A program made the position numbers and the translations under genes. Below the pieces are notes generated by a model. That model worked only from the letters and a program-made list of their open reading frames with translations. It was not told where the DNA came from and did not search any database. DNA of 63,186 bases from Marisediminitalea oceani (GTDB taxonomy: Bacteria; Pseudomonadota; Gammaproteobacteria; Enterobacterales; Alteromonadaceae). This document shows, one piece after another, positions 17,636 through 25,571 of the stretch. How positions within the stretch are numbered: position 1 is the stretch's first letter; each line of letters begins with the position of its first letter. The DNA lies in assembly GCF_003731635.1 (NCBI RefSeq), contig NZ_RCUA01000017.1, positions 1 to 63,186 on the forward strand. The letters run 5' to 3'.

Positions 17636-17837
17636 TCCACTGGTCGATATCGCTTTCTAACCAGCCCACGGCACGCGCGCCAATACGAATGGAACGGGGA
17701 AATTCACCATTGGCCATCAGGGCATAAATGGTACTGCGGCCAAAGCCTGTTTTTGCCTTTACCTCGGGCAAGCGCAAAATCCGCTGCTGACGCGCTGGGT
17801 GTGTTGATGTGGTGGATGATTGTGTAGTTGGGTTCAT
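17595..17837 (-). CDS. alpA: AlpA-family excisionase/regulator
   Basis: Protein of about 80 residues from the ATG at 17837; an upstream start at 17852 is possible. The MerR-like helix-turn-helix is clear: ILRLPEVKAKTGFGRSTIYA, then ALMANGEFPRSIRIGARAVGW and LESDIDQWIETR. AlpA proteins activate integrase expression or act as excisionases in P4-like elements. It is coupled to the DUF927 gene. The upstream 370-bp gap holds the TGCCCA cluster, a candidate binding region. Confidence 0.88.
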   Translation of the reverse strand: MNPTTQSSTTSTHPARQQRILRLPEVKAKTGFGRSTIYALMANGEFPRSIRIGARAVGWLESDIDQWIETRRIGAAYGRG

Positions 17838-17912
17838 CGTTTGCTTCCTCACTGATCTGTTAAGTTCAGTTAGGAGTTTGCCAGTACTAAACGGACGCAG
17901 TAGGCAGATAAA

Positions 17913-18077
17913 TGCCCAGATCGTGCAGCTTTCTGAGGGTACAAGTAGCTACTTGCCCCAGTTTGTAGATAGTGCCCAAAACAATAAATGCTCTGTGGGC
18001 AGGGTTAGTGTGCGCCTAAGTGGCGTGAACTAAGGCTTTGCCCAAACTGCCCCAGATGCCCAAAGGGTAAGTGCCCA
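17913..18077. repeat. cluster of TGCCCA motifs upstream of alpA
   Basis: TGCCCA occurs on the plus strand at 17913, 17973, 18039, 18057 and 18072, TGGGCA at 17996, and TGCCCC at 17954 and 18048, all within 165 bp. Similar TGGTGGGCA motifs recur near 19897, 19911, 20130 and 23484 at the putative element ends. This fits iterons or arm-type sites for the integrase or AlpA. Apart from this cluster and the inverted repeat at 18122-18177, nothing else is seen between 17838 and 18229. Confidence 0.5.
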
Positions 18078-18121
18078 AAGCCATCTCAAAAGGGAAAGCC
18101 TTGCTCAATTAGAACGCCACA

Positions 18122-18177
18122 ACACTTTTACGCGCATAAAAATGTAAAATATCACACTTTTCTGCGCGTAAAAGTGT
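18122..18177. promoter_or_regulatory. 15-bp perfect inverted repeat upstream of the AAA_14 ATPase
   Basis: Arms ACACTTTTACGCGCA (18122-18136) and TGCGCGTAAAAGTGT (18163-18177) are exact reverse complements, 26 bp apart. An additional ACACTTTT lies at 18154, inside the spacer. The right arm ends 52 bp before the start codon, so the structure probably overlaps the promoter and may be an autoregulatory operator. Confidence 0.5.
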
Positions 18178-18229
18178 AGACTGAGTTATACTACAGGCAG
18201 TTAACAGTCTAAATTGGCGGGAAATGACA

Positions 18230-19543
18230 ATGCAGCGCAACTTACTCAACGCCCTAATAGCATGGAAAAGTCAACCTGTGCGCAAGCCATTATTGATCGA
18301 TGGCGCAAGACAAACAGGTAAAACCTATCTACTGCAAGAGTTGTTTGGGAATACCTTTGCCAACATCCTTCGTATCGACTTCCTTGAAAACCCAGCTTAC
18401 AAAGAAGCGTTCGATGGCTCGTTGTCACCTGACGAGCTAGTAATGAACATTGAGTTGTTAACCAACCAAGCGTTCAATCCAGACACCGACTTGCTGATAT
18501 TAGATGAAATTGGCGAATGTGAACGAGCCGTAACTTCGCTGAAGTATTTTGCCGAAAAAGCACCGTCCTATTTTGTCGCAGCCAGCGGTTCAAATATTGG
18601 TTTGCTCAACACCTTCCCTGTGGGCAAGGTAGAACAATACAATTTACGACCACTGACCTTCCAAGAATTTATTTACGCATCCAACGAGCAAGCACTGATC
18701 AAAGCATTTGATAGTCAAGCAAGCACACCGGCGGTGCACACTAAATTGATGGATAAACTAACCGACTATTTTTTTACCGGTGGTATGCCGGAAGCCGTTT
18801 CTGCTTGGTATCAGTTTAAGGATTCAAGCATTCTAGAGCGTGTTGAAAAAGTCACAAAAATTCATGCCGATTTAGTTGAAGGTTATCGCCGCGATTTCGG
18901 TAAGTACGCGGGGAAGGTCGATGCCACACTGATTGAATCGGTGTTTAATAGCATTCCAGCCCAGCTATCACTTGTCAGCGATGAGTCAGTTAAACGCTTT
19001 AAATTTAAGCATGTGCATGAGCGTAAATCTCGTTATAGCGATTTTGAAACCGCGATCCATTGGCTTAACTGCTGCCGCTTAGCTTTGCCAAACTACCCTA
19101 TTGAAGGATTACCTAAATCTCCGTTGGCGGCCTATAAAAAAGACAATATGGTTAAACTATTTCTGTTTGATGTGGGCCTGCTCAATCATATGCTGGGCAG
19201 CAGTTATAAAGAGATTAAGCAACAAAACTATGAATACAAAGGCTATGTGGCTGAAAACTTTGTGCAACAAGAGCTCACAGCTATTGGCGTTGACCCAAGC
19301 TATTCATGGAATGACGCCCGCGCCGAAATCGAATTTATTTTGGCGACCGATGAAGGCGATATCATCCCTGTGGAAGTCAAAAGTGGTAAACGTACAAGAG
19401 CAAAATCGTTGGCATCCTACGTTGAAAAATGTACTCCAAATAAAACCTTTAAGTTAACGGGTACACAAGGCTCTTCAGCGTTAGAACAAACCAATATCGT
19501 GATGCCTTTGTATTTCACGCAGTATTTACCAAAGAGGTGGTAA
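18230..19543 (+). CDS. AAA_14/DUF4143 family ATPase
   Basis: Protein of 437 residues, read from the second ATG (18230), which has the better spacing from GGCGGG. Walker A is GARQTGKT (25-32) and Walker B is LLILDEIGEC (about 86-95). A C-terminal DUF4143 region with a nuclease-like segment EIEFILATDEGDIIPVEVKS (about 355-375) follows. These STAND-related ATPases are widespread and poorly understood. The E...EVK pattern resembles a PD-(D/E)XK core, so a nuclease function is possible. It stands alone, with a strong inverted repeat in front. Confidence 0.82.
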   Translation: MQRNLLNALIAWKSQPVRKPLLIDGARQTGKTYLLQELFGNTFANILRIDFLENPAYKEAFDGSLSPDELVMNIELLTNQAFNPDTDLLILDEIGECERAVTSLKYFAEKAPSYFVAASGSNIGLLNTFPVGKVEQYNLRPLTFQEFIYASNEQALIKAFDSQASTPAVHTKLMDKLTDYFFTGGMPEAVSAWYQFKDSSILERVEKVTKIHADLVEGYRRDFGKYAGKVDATLIESVFNSIPAQLSLVSDESVKRFKFKHVHERKSRYSDFETAIHWLNCCRLALPNYPIEGLPKSPLAAYKKDNMVKLFLFDVGLLNHMLGSSYKEIKQQNYEYKGYVAENFVQQELTAIGVDPSYSWNDARAEIEFILATDEGDIIPVEVKSGKRTRAKSLASYVEKCTPNKTFKLTGTQGSSALEQTNIVMPLYFTQYLPKRW

Positions 19544-19641
19544 AAGCGCGTTGCCTAGCCCCGAAGGTCTACACAAAGTTACCTTAGGGATAACAATTTG
19601 TAGACCTGATGCTTACCATTCGACACTCAGTCTTATCTCTC

Positions 19642-19702
19642 TTGGATACCATAGTATCCATATTGAGCTTATTTCTATTAAAATGGACATCATAATGTCC
19701 AT
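19642..19702. promoter_or_regulatory. orphan pair of HipB-type operators
   Basis: Two dyads of the form TGGAYA-N6-TRTCCA: TTGGATA-CCATAG-TATCCAT (19642-19661) and ATGGACA-TCATAA-TGTCCAT (19683-19702), 41 bp apart. The same motif pair with the same 41-bp spacing stands in front of hipB at 23277-23337. No hipB gene remains here, so this looks like a duplicated promoter region that may still bind the regulator. Confidence 0.6.
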
Positions 19703-19788
19703 TTCAGGCTAAGTGAGCTTTCTGCTGACTCATTACTATCGCGTAGAACCAGTGAAAAAATGGCAAAGCTATGTTGACGGAAATCGTG

Positions 19789-19954
19789 CTCGATAAAGCC
19801 CTTCAAAACTGCTATGTTTTAGCTCTAACAGCAGCATAAAAACGGCACTGTTTTTCCATTGCTAATCACTAAGATTTAGTAAAAGCCATAGGCAAGTGGT
19901 GGGCAGTTTGGTGGGCAAACAGGCATTTTTGAACGGTTTCTTTTCGATAACTCG
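19789..19954 (+). repeat. imperfect direct repeat, copy A
   Basis: A 69-nt block (19789-19857) is identical to 23364-23432, and a 39-nt block (19867-19905) is identical to 23454-23492. A diverged tail (to about 19954) is also shared. Copy A has an extra GGTGGGCA unit around 19911. The two copies bracket the truncated integrase and the hip operon, as expected for ends of tandem elements. Confidence 0.8.
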
Positions 19955-20040
19955 TTGAGTTTGTTAGGTTCTAGGCCGCTACTCAATGAGCAAATTCAAA
20001 ACATCGAATAGTTTTTTCACCCGTCCAAGAATGTCTTAGA

Positions 20041-20080
20041 AGCCCTGCTATTTGCTTGTAAATACAGGGCTTTTTTATTT
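20041..20080 (+). terminator. rho-independent terminator
   Basis: Stem AGCCCTG (20041-20047) with CAGGGCT (20065-20071), extended by TATTT/AAATA pairing, followed by a T-rich run. It would stop plus-strand transcription before the truncated integrase. Confidence 0.75.
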
Positions 20081-20182
20081 TCCTCGTCCAGATCGGTTTG
20101 CAGATGTCCGTTACCAACTACCTGTTTAGTGGTGGGCAGCCATTATTACCCCCTCCATTATTTCAGCAACTATGGAGTAAAC

Positions 20183-20331
20183 ATGGGAAAACTCACAGCA
20201 AAACAGGTTATTGCATACAGCAAAGCCGACCCAAAAAAATATTCAGACGGTGAAGGGTTATACTTTTGCGTCCGCAAACAGGGCTCGCCTTATTGGATGA
20301 TCCGCTACACCACAGCCAAAGGAAGACGAGA
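20183..20331 (+). pseudogene. truncated second copy of the integrase gene (first ~50 codons)
   Basis: From the ATG at 20183 the sequence matches the integrase at the left edge (positions 1-about 144) with only a few silent or near-silent differences. Homology stops abruptly at about 20331, inside the codons after GRRE. The frame then runs on into unrelated sequence to 20572 and overlaps the end of the minus-strand gene at 20437, so the longer open frame is not credible. Core and catalytic domains are lost. It marks the start of a second element whose body was replaced or deleted. Confidence 0.9.
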
Positions 20332-20436
20332 ACCACTCAAAGCGCGAGTGACAGAAGTGCATATTCTGGCCGATCGTGAACACCTTTCTGGTCTGATGGT
20401 GAACAGTTTTGCGAGTTTGGGTACCACATGTTTGTG

Positions 20437-21585
20437 CTACGCAAAGGGGCGTAACGGAACGCCCTGTAAAAGTAGACTTTTGAGACGATTTAACAGCGCT
20501 TTCCGGCTATTGTTCACCACAACAAAGCGCTTAAAGCATTGTTCAAACGCCGCTTCATCCGCTTTGAACTGATAGGCCTCAAACAGCTGATGCAAATAGC
20601 GTGATGCCGCATCGTAACCACTGGCGCAAGTTCGATCCGCTTGCTCTTGCGCTTGCTGCCAGTAGTGCTCACGCCGATTGTAAACATCCGTCAACGCTTG
20701 TTCTTTTTCTGCTTTTTCAATAGCCATTTTCTTTGCGAGTGCTGCGGCTTGCTCTTGCTGTAATTGGCTTTGCGCTTGCTCAATAAAAGGAGAAATTACC
20801 TCGGGGGTTAACCAATACTGATAGATTTCGTCTATGTTGGCAGGTTCTTTTCGCGTCAGCGCTAAGGCTTGGTGGCGAGTTAGCTGGCCTTGCTCAAACA
20901 GCGCGCGTAATAGCGTGTCTTTCTCAACTTCCGTGAGATTGTTTAGCCACGTATCAAACTGAAACTGGGCTTGTTTGGCTTGATGGCTGGGTTGTGCGTT
21001 CAGCACCATGGCGAGTGCCTTAACCAATGCTAAGGGAATATCATACAGCGCTGCAAACGCCTGCTCCTCTTCACTGAGGTGCTCAAAATCGAATTGAATT
21101 AACGGCACTCGCTCAACGTCATCATTAAAATCAAACATTTTGAGCCACATAAAGTACACAAGGCGCCAATCCCCTTGCATTAACCCGCTGCGTAACCCAG
21201 CTAAATGCTGGAAAAATTGGTCGGCATGCTCATCGTCAAAATATTCGTCATACTCCTCAAGGGAAAAAATCAGTAACTGCCACTCATCGTTTTCGTGAAC
21301 ATGAAGCCCATCACTTGAAAAGCCAAGTAAAGCTTCAGGGAGCGTTCCTGCTGGCAGCTTGATGTAGGCATCGATTGAGCCCCAATCAGCATAGTAAAAA
21401 CCGATATCAAAGTATCTTAACATCAGCTCAAAAGGCTCCGCCTTTAGGTCACTATAGGTGTAATAGACCTGAAAGGACGTAGCGCTGATCTCGGCACGGC
21501 TTGAAATGGCTCTGAGCGCCTGACGTGCTTGAGCATCTAAATACCCATCCAGACGCTCAAATTTATAGTATTGATATTCGCTCAC
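20437..21585 (-). CDS. conserved protein of unknown function in a hip operon
   Basis: Protein of 382 residues from a GTG at 21585. The N-terminus (MSEYQYYKFERLDGYLDAQA, then RQALRAISSRAEISATSF) matches a recurring family of uncharacterised bacterial proteins that begin SEYQYYEF. The C-terminal third (about residues 265-320) is a predicted coiled coil (QAQSQLQQEQAAALAKKMAI, EKAEKEQAL). The middle is acidic and Tyr/Phe-rich. It follows hipA by 48 nt on the same strand, so it is probably expressed with hipBA. No enzymatic motif is recognised. Confidence 0.65.
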   Translation of the reverse strand: MSEYQYYKFERLDGYLDAQARQALRAISSRAEISATSFQVYYTYSDLKAEPFELMLRYFDIGFYYADWGSIDAYIKLPAGTLPEALLGFSSDGLHVHENDEWQLLIFSLEEYDEYFDDEHADQFFQHLAGLRSGLMQGDWRLVYFMWLKMFDFNDDVERVPLIQFDFEHLSEEEQAFAALYDIPLALVKALAMVLNAQPSHQAKQAQFQFDTWLNNLTEVEKDTLLRALFEQGQLTRHQALALTRKEPANIDEIYQYWLTPEVISPFIEQAQSQLQQEQAAALAKKMAIEKAEKEQALTDVYNRREHYWQQAQEQADRTCASGYDAASRYLHQLFEAYQFKADEAAFEQCFKRFVVVNNSRKALLNRLKSLLLQGVPLRPFA

Positions 21586-21633
21586 GATGACCTTGTTATG
21601 TATTTATTGTGAATTGAAAAGTTTGTTTTACTT

Positions 21634-22983
21634 TCATTGAAAAAGCGCTGCATTTTCCTGTTTGCGCTGATCCAATGTCTTAGCAATCGCAGACACGGTT
21701 GTTTTACTGATCCCTTGCTGCTGTGCCAGATACGTAAATTGGCTGATGGCTTCTGCGACTTCTTCAATGACTTGCCTTGCATCATGCCAATTCGCAAAGC
21801 CAGCACTGGTAGCAAGTTTTTGCATCACCTTAAGCGGTGGCGCTTTACCATAACCGCCGAACGCAGTGGCGTGTTCGTTGAATGGATGTGGGCTGTAGGT
21901 AACATCGTAAAAAGGGGCAGGATCCCATTGACCGTCATCCGCTTGCAAGAACGCCCAGTTTTTACTGTGGTCGTCTTGATTAGACGACAGCAGGTTAAAA
22001 ATGGCGCGACGAAATTGCAGCTGTCCGGCGGCTGGTGATTTACACAACTGACGGCTGGCTTTAATCAAATCAATGTAATCTAAACTTGGCGTTCGAAAGT
22101 CTGCATCCAGTAGCCCGCAAGCGCTGTGCATATGCAATCGACCTGCACTGCGCTTGCTGCCTAAGTCGGCCTGTTCAGTGACATAATCAAAACGCTTAAG
22201 CGCCAACCAAGCAGACGCACCGCTGGTAGGTGGTGCTTCAATAAGTTGCCATTGCGGCGGTTGACACTTAGCAAGTTCTGCCATTTGTAAATAAACCGCC
22301 TCACACAAACCTTCTTCATGGCCAAGTGCGAGATTTTTAGAGGTAAACTTCACCAGCCAAGCCTCATCTCCAAGCTGAGCGAAGGTTCGACAATGCTGAG
22401 TTTCCCCAGCAGGCATATAAATTTGTGCCTTAGGTCTGGCCCCGCCCGAACTACCTCCGGCGACTAATGCGGCCAACACCTGTTGCGTATGCCCATCTAA
22501 CTCATCGTGATTATCATCCATATAATCTGACATCGAAGAATCGAACAGCGTTTGTGCTTCTAAGCCTAACGTCGCTAAATCAATATCCGCGTGCGTGGTG
22601 GCTGAAAACTCAGACACCGGAGAAAAAGACAATGCTCCCATGCCTTTATCACCGACAAAGGCTAACCTATCCATCGCCGTTAATTGATTAGGCAGGATGC
22701 CCTTTTGCCGGAAAATACGATCTTGTAACAACATGCCCCAGCCATCGGGCAAACAATCTCCAAATACGCCATGTACACCTTGGTGTGGCTGCTTAGGTGC
22801 GACTTGAACTTGTGTGCTCGACTGCAAGGTAAAAGGAGATAAATTGCCAAACTGCTGCAAATAGCTGTCTGCATACTGGAAAAAAACGCCTTGCCGATTC
22901 TGCGCCACGACCCCTACAGCAACCTGCTCACCTGAGCTTAACGTACGAGTTACGGCGAGTTTTTGAATGGGTTTAAAACTCAT
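21634..22983 (-). CDS. hipA: HipA-family serine/threonine kinase toxin (first module)
   Basis: Protein of 449 residues. It has the HipA glycine/serine loop variant GGSSGGARPKAQI (about 176-188), the nucleotide-binding lysine strand AWLVKFTS, the catalytic motif NQDDHSKNW (about 335-343) and the metal-binding FYDVTYSP. HipA kinases phosphorylate glutamyl-tRNA synthetase or other targets and cause growth arrest. Its start overlaps hipB by 11 nt. The second HipA at 24017 has a different loop and catalytic-site wording, so the two modules are not recent duplicates. Confidence 0.88.
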   Translation of the reverse strand: MSFKPIQKLAVTRTLSSGEQVAVGVVAQNRQGVFFQYADSYLQQFGNLSPFTLQSSTQVQVAPKQPHQGVHGVFGDCLPDGWGMLLQDRIFRQKGILPNQLTAMDRLAFVGDKGMGALSFSPVSEFSATTHADIDLATLGLEAQTLFDSSMSDYMDDNHDELDGHTQQVLAALVAGGSSGGARPKAQIYMPAGETQHCRTFAQLGDEAWLVKFTSKNLALGHEEGLCEAVYLQMAELAKCQPPQWQLIEAPPTSGASAWLALKRFDYVTEQADLGSKRSAGRLHMHSACGLLDADFRTPSLDYIDLIKASRQLCKSPAAGQLQFRRAIFNLLSSNQDDHSKNWAFLQADDGQWDPAPFYDVTYSPHPFNEHATAFGGYGKAPPLKVMQKLATSAGFANWHDARQVIEEVAEAISQFTYLAQQQGISKTTVSAIAKTLDQRKQENAALFQ

Positions 22984-23263
22984 CTTTTAGCACCTCATCA
23001 ATACTAGAGGGCATAGTGACCCGTTCTTTGCTAGGTTGTGTGAGCTGATAAAGCCTATCCAATGAATCGAGGGTCTGCCATAGCAACAGCAATTGGCGAA
23101 ATGAAATTTGCCCGGTCAGCTCAAACTTTTTAATGGTGGCCGCAGGCACACAGCTGCGCTCAGCAAGCGCCGCTCGTGACAGCTTTGCCTGCTTTCGTAA
23201 CTCACGTAAATAAGCCGCATAGGCTTGGCTTACATCGGTATCATCAAGTAATGTAAATTTCAT
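22973..23263 (-). CDS. hipB: HipB-like antitoxin/regulator (first module)
   Basis: Protein of 96 residues starting at the ATG at 23263. A longer frame to 23296 would run through the operator dyad, so the shorter start is preferred. The XRE helix-turn-helix is LRELRKQAKLSRAALAERSC, then VPAATIKKFE and ISFRQLLLLW. It would neutralise HipA and repress the operon at the two dyads 14-75 bp upstream (23277-23337). No strong Shine-Dalgarno is seen. Confidence 0.8.
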   Translation of the reverse strand: MKFTLLDDTDVSQAYAAYLRELRKQAKLSRAALAERSCVPAATIKKFELTGQISFRQLLLLWQTLDSLDRLYQLTQPSKERVTMPSSIDEVLKDEF

Positions 23264-23276
23264 CCGCAAAGGCCAA

Positions 23277-23337
23277 ATGGATACAGTCATATCCATTATA
23301 GCGAAATAAAACAGAAAGTGGACATTATTGTATCCAT
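23277..23337. promoter_or_regulatory. operator pair of the first hip operon
   Basis: Two dyads ATGGATA-CAGTCA-TATCCAT (23277-23296) and GTGGACA-TTATTG-TATCCAT (23318-23337), 41 bp apart, directly upstream of the hipB start at 23263. The core TATCC/GGATA resembles the operators known for E. coli HipB, although the spacing differs. Confidence 0.65.
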
Positions 23338-23363
23338 TATTAAGTGAGGTGTTGAAAAAATCA

Positions 23364-23518
23364 CTCGATAAAGCCCTTCAAAACTGCTATGTTTTAGCTC
23401 TAACAGCAGCATAAAAACGGCACTGTTTTTCCGTAGTTTTAGCCAAGAAGCACCACTAAGATTTAGTAAAAGCCATAGGCAAGTGGTGGGCAAATAGGCA
23501 TTTTTGATCGGTTTCTTT
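23364..23518 (+). repeat. imperfect direct repeat, copy B
   Basis: Partner of copy A at 19789-19954, with 69-nt (23364-23432) and 39-nt (23454-23492) identical blocks. It is followed by a terminator at 23545-23567. It lies in the 428-bp divergent region between the two hip modules and probably marks an element end. Confidence 0.8.
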
Positions 23519-23544
23519 TTGCTTATTTCGATAGTTTCATCCTG

Positions 23545-23567
23545 GCCGCTTAATTTAGCGGCTTTTT
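23545..23567 (+). terminator. rho-independent terminator
   Basis: Stem GCCGCT/AGCGGC (23545-23550, 23557-23562), loop TAATTT, followed by five T. It sits between repeat copy B and the second hip promoter and would insulate that promoter from upstream transcription. Confidence 0.75.
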
Positions 23568-23586
23568 ATTATTACCCTTCAATAAA

Positions 23587-23701
23587 TCACCGCTATCAGT
23601 GAATATAACTACTTTTACGTAACAACACACATAAGTTCACCGTTATTGGTGATTATATTTGAAATTTCTTATAACCACTCTATAATCACCAGTTATGGTG
23701 A
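23587..23701 (+). promoter_or_regulatory. promoter of the second hip operon with three evenly spaced operators
   Basis: Three dyads TCACC-N6-GGTGA (the first with AGTGA) lie at 23587-23602, 23637-23652 and 23686-23701, 49-50 bp apart. A sigma-70-like promoter has TTGAAA (23659-23664), a 16-bp spacer and TATAAT (23681-23686); the third dyad overlaps the -10 element. This is a clear repression layout, and the motif differs from the operators of the first module. Confidence 0.78.
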
Positions 23702-23725
23702 ACAATTATCAGTAGTCTTAACCTC

Positions 23726-24013
23726 ATGGCCAAGAAAGTAACCGCTTCAGACATGCCAAGTACCGACTTTATCGATAGCGCAGAGATACTTGGGCAATTG
23801 ATCAAAGCCAAGCGCACAGAACTCGGCATTAAAATAGCCGACTGTGCAGCGCTGTGCGGGATCGGCATTAACACTTTGTCACGCATCGAAAACGGTAATG
23901 CGAATTGCACCTTAGCTGCGGTTTTCTCTGTTCTGAATGGGCTGGGTATCAAACTGACATCAAAAGCGCTAACGCCAACAGCGAACTCCTCCTCAGATGA
24001 GGAATGGATTTAA
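23726..24013 (+). CDS. hipB: HipB-like antitoxin/regulator (second module)
   Basis: Protein of 95 residues with an XRE helix-turn-helix (ILGQLIKAKRTELGIKIADC, then AALCGIGINTLSRIENGNANC, TLAAVFSVLNGLGI). The start at 23726 follows the promoter/operator region closely. It ends 3 nt before hipA. It would bind the three TCACC/GGTGA dyads and neutralise the following kinase. Confidence 0.87.
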   Translation: MAKKVTASDMPSTDFIDSAEILGQLIKAKRTELGIKIADCAALCGIGINTLSRIENGNANCTLAAVFSVLNGLGIKLTSKALTPTANSSSDEEWI

Positions 24014-24016
24014 CCA

Positions 24017-25351
24017 ATGGCGAACACCAATGCATATCAACTGAATGTAAGTTACGGCGATGAAATCATCGGCACAGTGACTCTGGATAGCACCACAAAC
24101 CTATTAAGACTAAGTTATTCGCCGCAATGGCAACAACATGGATTTGCCATTTCACCACATTTGCAGCTTAACAACCGGCATACACCAGAGGTCGCTTACA
24201 ACTACCTTGATAACGCCTTACCAGAAGGTGAAGCACGGAAGCTGCTGGCTGAAAAATTGGGTGTTTCAGAAAAAAACGTGTATTCGCAAGTACAGACCAT
24301 TGGTAGCGATTTAGCCGGAGCGGTGGCTTTTAAACCCGCTCCGGAAACTCAGGTAGATGGGGCTCAACCGGTCTTTAGACCCCTTGAAGAGGCAGAGTTA
24401 ATCGAAAGGCTCGATAATAAGGAAGAGTTCGGCCTGCTGACATGGGACGACAAGCCACGGCTTAGCGTAGCCGGTGTGCAAGACAAGCTGAATGTTTTTA
24501 TTGATGACGTCGGGTGCATTGGTTTTGGCGACGGTTCTTTGTGTTCCACCCATATCCTGAAGTTTGAAAAGAAAAACTGCCCCAATCTGGTATTAAATGA
24601 GTTCTTCTGTATGAAGCTATCAGAGGCGATTGGATTGCCTACCGCCAATGTGACGTTCAGACGTTTTGGCCCTCATCCAGCCCTTATCGTCAAACGATTT
24701 GATCGTAAATATATAGCTGACAAAAAGAAAGTATTCAGGCGTCATGTAATAGATGGCTGCCAGGCCCTCAACTTGTCAAGAGATCACAAGTACGAACGCA
24801 ACCTTGGTGATGGGCGGGATGTTCAGCACATTCGGGATGGGGCCAGTTTAGAGAAATTGTTTAAATTTAGTCAGGGCATGTCTTCACCCGTTGAAAGCAC
24901 AAAATGGCTGCTCCAGTGGCAATTATTCAATCTAATGATCAGCAATTACGATAGTCATGGCAAAAATGTCTCGTTGTATTTTGACAAACACAACGCACGA
25001 TTTACGCCTGCTTATGATTTGGTGAATATCGCCATGTTCCCGCAATTTAAGCATGTCTTAGCAATGGCGATGGGGGATGAATTTGATCCAAACGACATTC
25101 ACACCTATCAACTGGCTGACTTTGCGGAAACCTGTAATATCGACAAAAGGCTATTGTCGAGAATATTGGTTGAACTTGCAGATAGCGTACTGAACCAACT
25201 TTCTGGTTGTACTTTTATCAATGAGCTGAAAGAACAGCCCTCTATTACGGTCGAGGACATACCTTATTTTGAGGCATTACGTGACAACATTTTCGCGAGA
25301 ACAGAATATTTAAAAGCACAGGCGGAAGACATACCCTCTATAACGGTGTAA
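24017..25351 (+). CDS. hipA: HipA-family serine/threonine kinase toxin (second module)
   Basis: Protein of 444 residues with the classic layout: N-terminal subdomain (DNALPEGEARKLLAEKLGV), the autophosphorylation-type loop LSVAGVQDKLNVF (about 151-163, compare SIAGAQEK in E. coli HipA), ATP-binding strand HILKFEK, catalytic NYDSHGKN (about 311-318) and the metal site YDLVN. All key residues are present, so it should be an active kinase toxin. It is followed by a free gap to 25513 without a gene. Confidence 0.9.
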   Translation: MANTNAYQLNVSYGDEIIGTVTLDSTTNLLRLSYSPQWQQHGFAISPHLQLNNRHTPEVAYNYLDNALPEGEARKLLAEKLGVSEKNVYSQVQTIGSDLAGAVAFKPAPETQVDGAQPVFRPLEEAELIERLDNKEEFGLLTWDDKPRLSVAGVQDKLNVFIDDVGCIGFGDGSLCSTHILKFEKKNCPNLVLNEFFCMKLSEAIGLPTANVTFRRFGPHPALIVKRFDRKYIADKKKVFRRHVIDGCQALNLSRDHKYERNLGDGRDVQHIRDGASLEKLFKFSQGMSSPVESTKWLLQWQLFNLMISNYDSHGKNVSLYFDKHNARFTPAYDLVNIAMFPQFKHVLAMAMGDEFDPNDIHTYQLADFAETCNIDKRLLSRILVELADSVLNQLSGCTFINELKEQPSITVEDIPYFEALRDNIFARTEYLKAQAEDIPSITV

Positions 25352-25513
25352 ACCTGCAATAAACGCTTTAGCCGGTCAACGTTTATCAATAGAAGGGAGC
25401 CAAATCAAAGTGTTTACGCAAATAGTTGCACACAACTTGCTGTTTTATTTTTCGTACTAAAATGACTTTCGAGTGAATGAAGAAACAGGTGGTTAGTGTG
25501 GTCCAGCTTCCAC

Positions 25514-25537
25514 AAAAAAGCCCCTTCGTCGGGGCTT
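25514..25537 (-). terminator. rho-independent terminator of the outer-membrane protein gene
   Basis: Stem GCCCC/GGGGC (25520-25524, 25531-25535) with loop TTCGTC. On the minus strand it ends in a run of T (A at 25514-25519). It lies 35 bp beyond the stop of the gene ending at 25572. Confidence 0.85.
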
Positions 25538-25571
25538 CGTTAGTGGCAATAACGGTATGCTCGGTGATGGG

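Larger units (their letters stand above)
19544..20182. other. 639-bp intergenic region with element-end sequences
   Basis: No gene is supported here. It holds an inverted pair GGTCTACA (19566) and TGTAGACC (19599), an orphan pair of HipB-type operators (19642-19702), repeat copy A (19789-19954) and a terminator (20041-20080). A TGGTGGGCA motif at 20130 sits just before the truncated integrase. The layout looks like the junction of two tandem elements. Confidence 0.6.

Noticed and set aside
19566..19606. Inverted pair GGTCTACA/TGTAGACC as integrase core site
   Set aside because: Arms are 25 bp apart, too far for a tyrosine recombinase core, and the pair is not repeated elsewhere.
20129..20572. 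Open frame extending the truncated integrase
   Set aside because: After about 20331 the integrase similarity ends and the frame runs antisense into the minus-strand gene; only the first part is meaningful.
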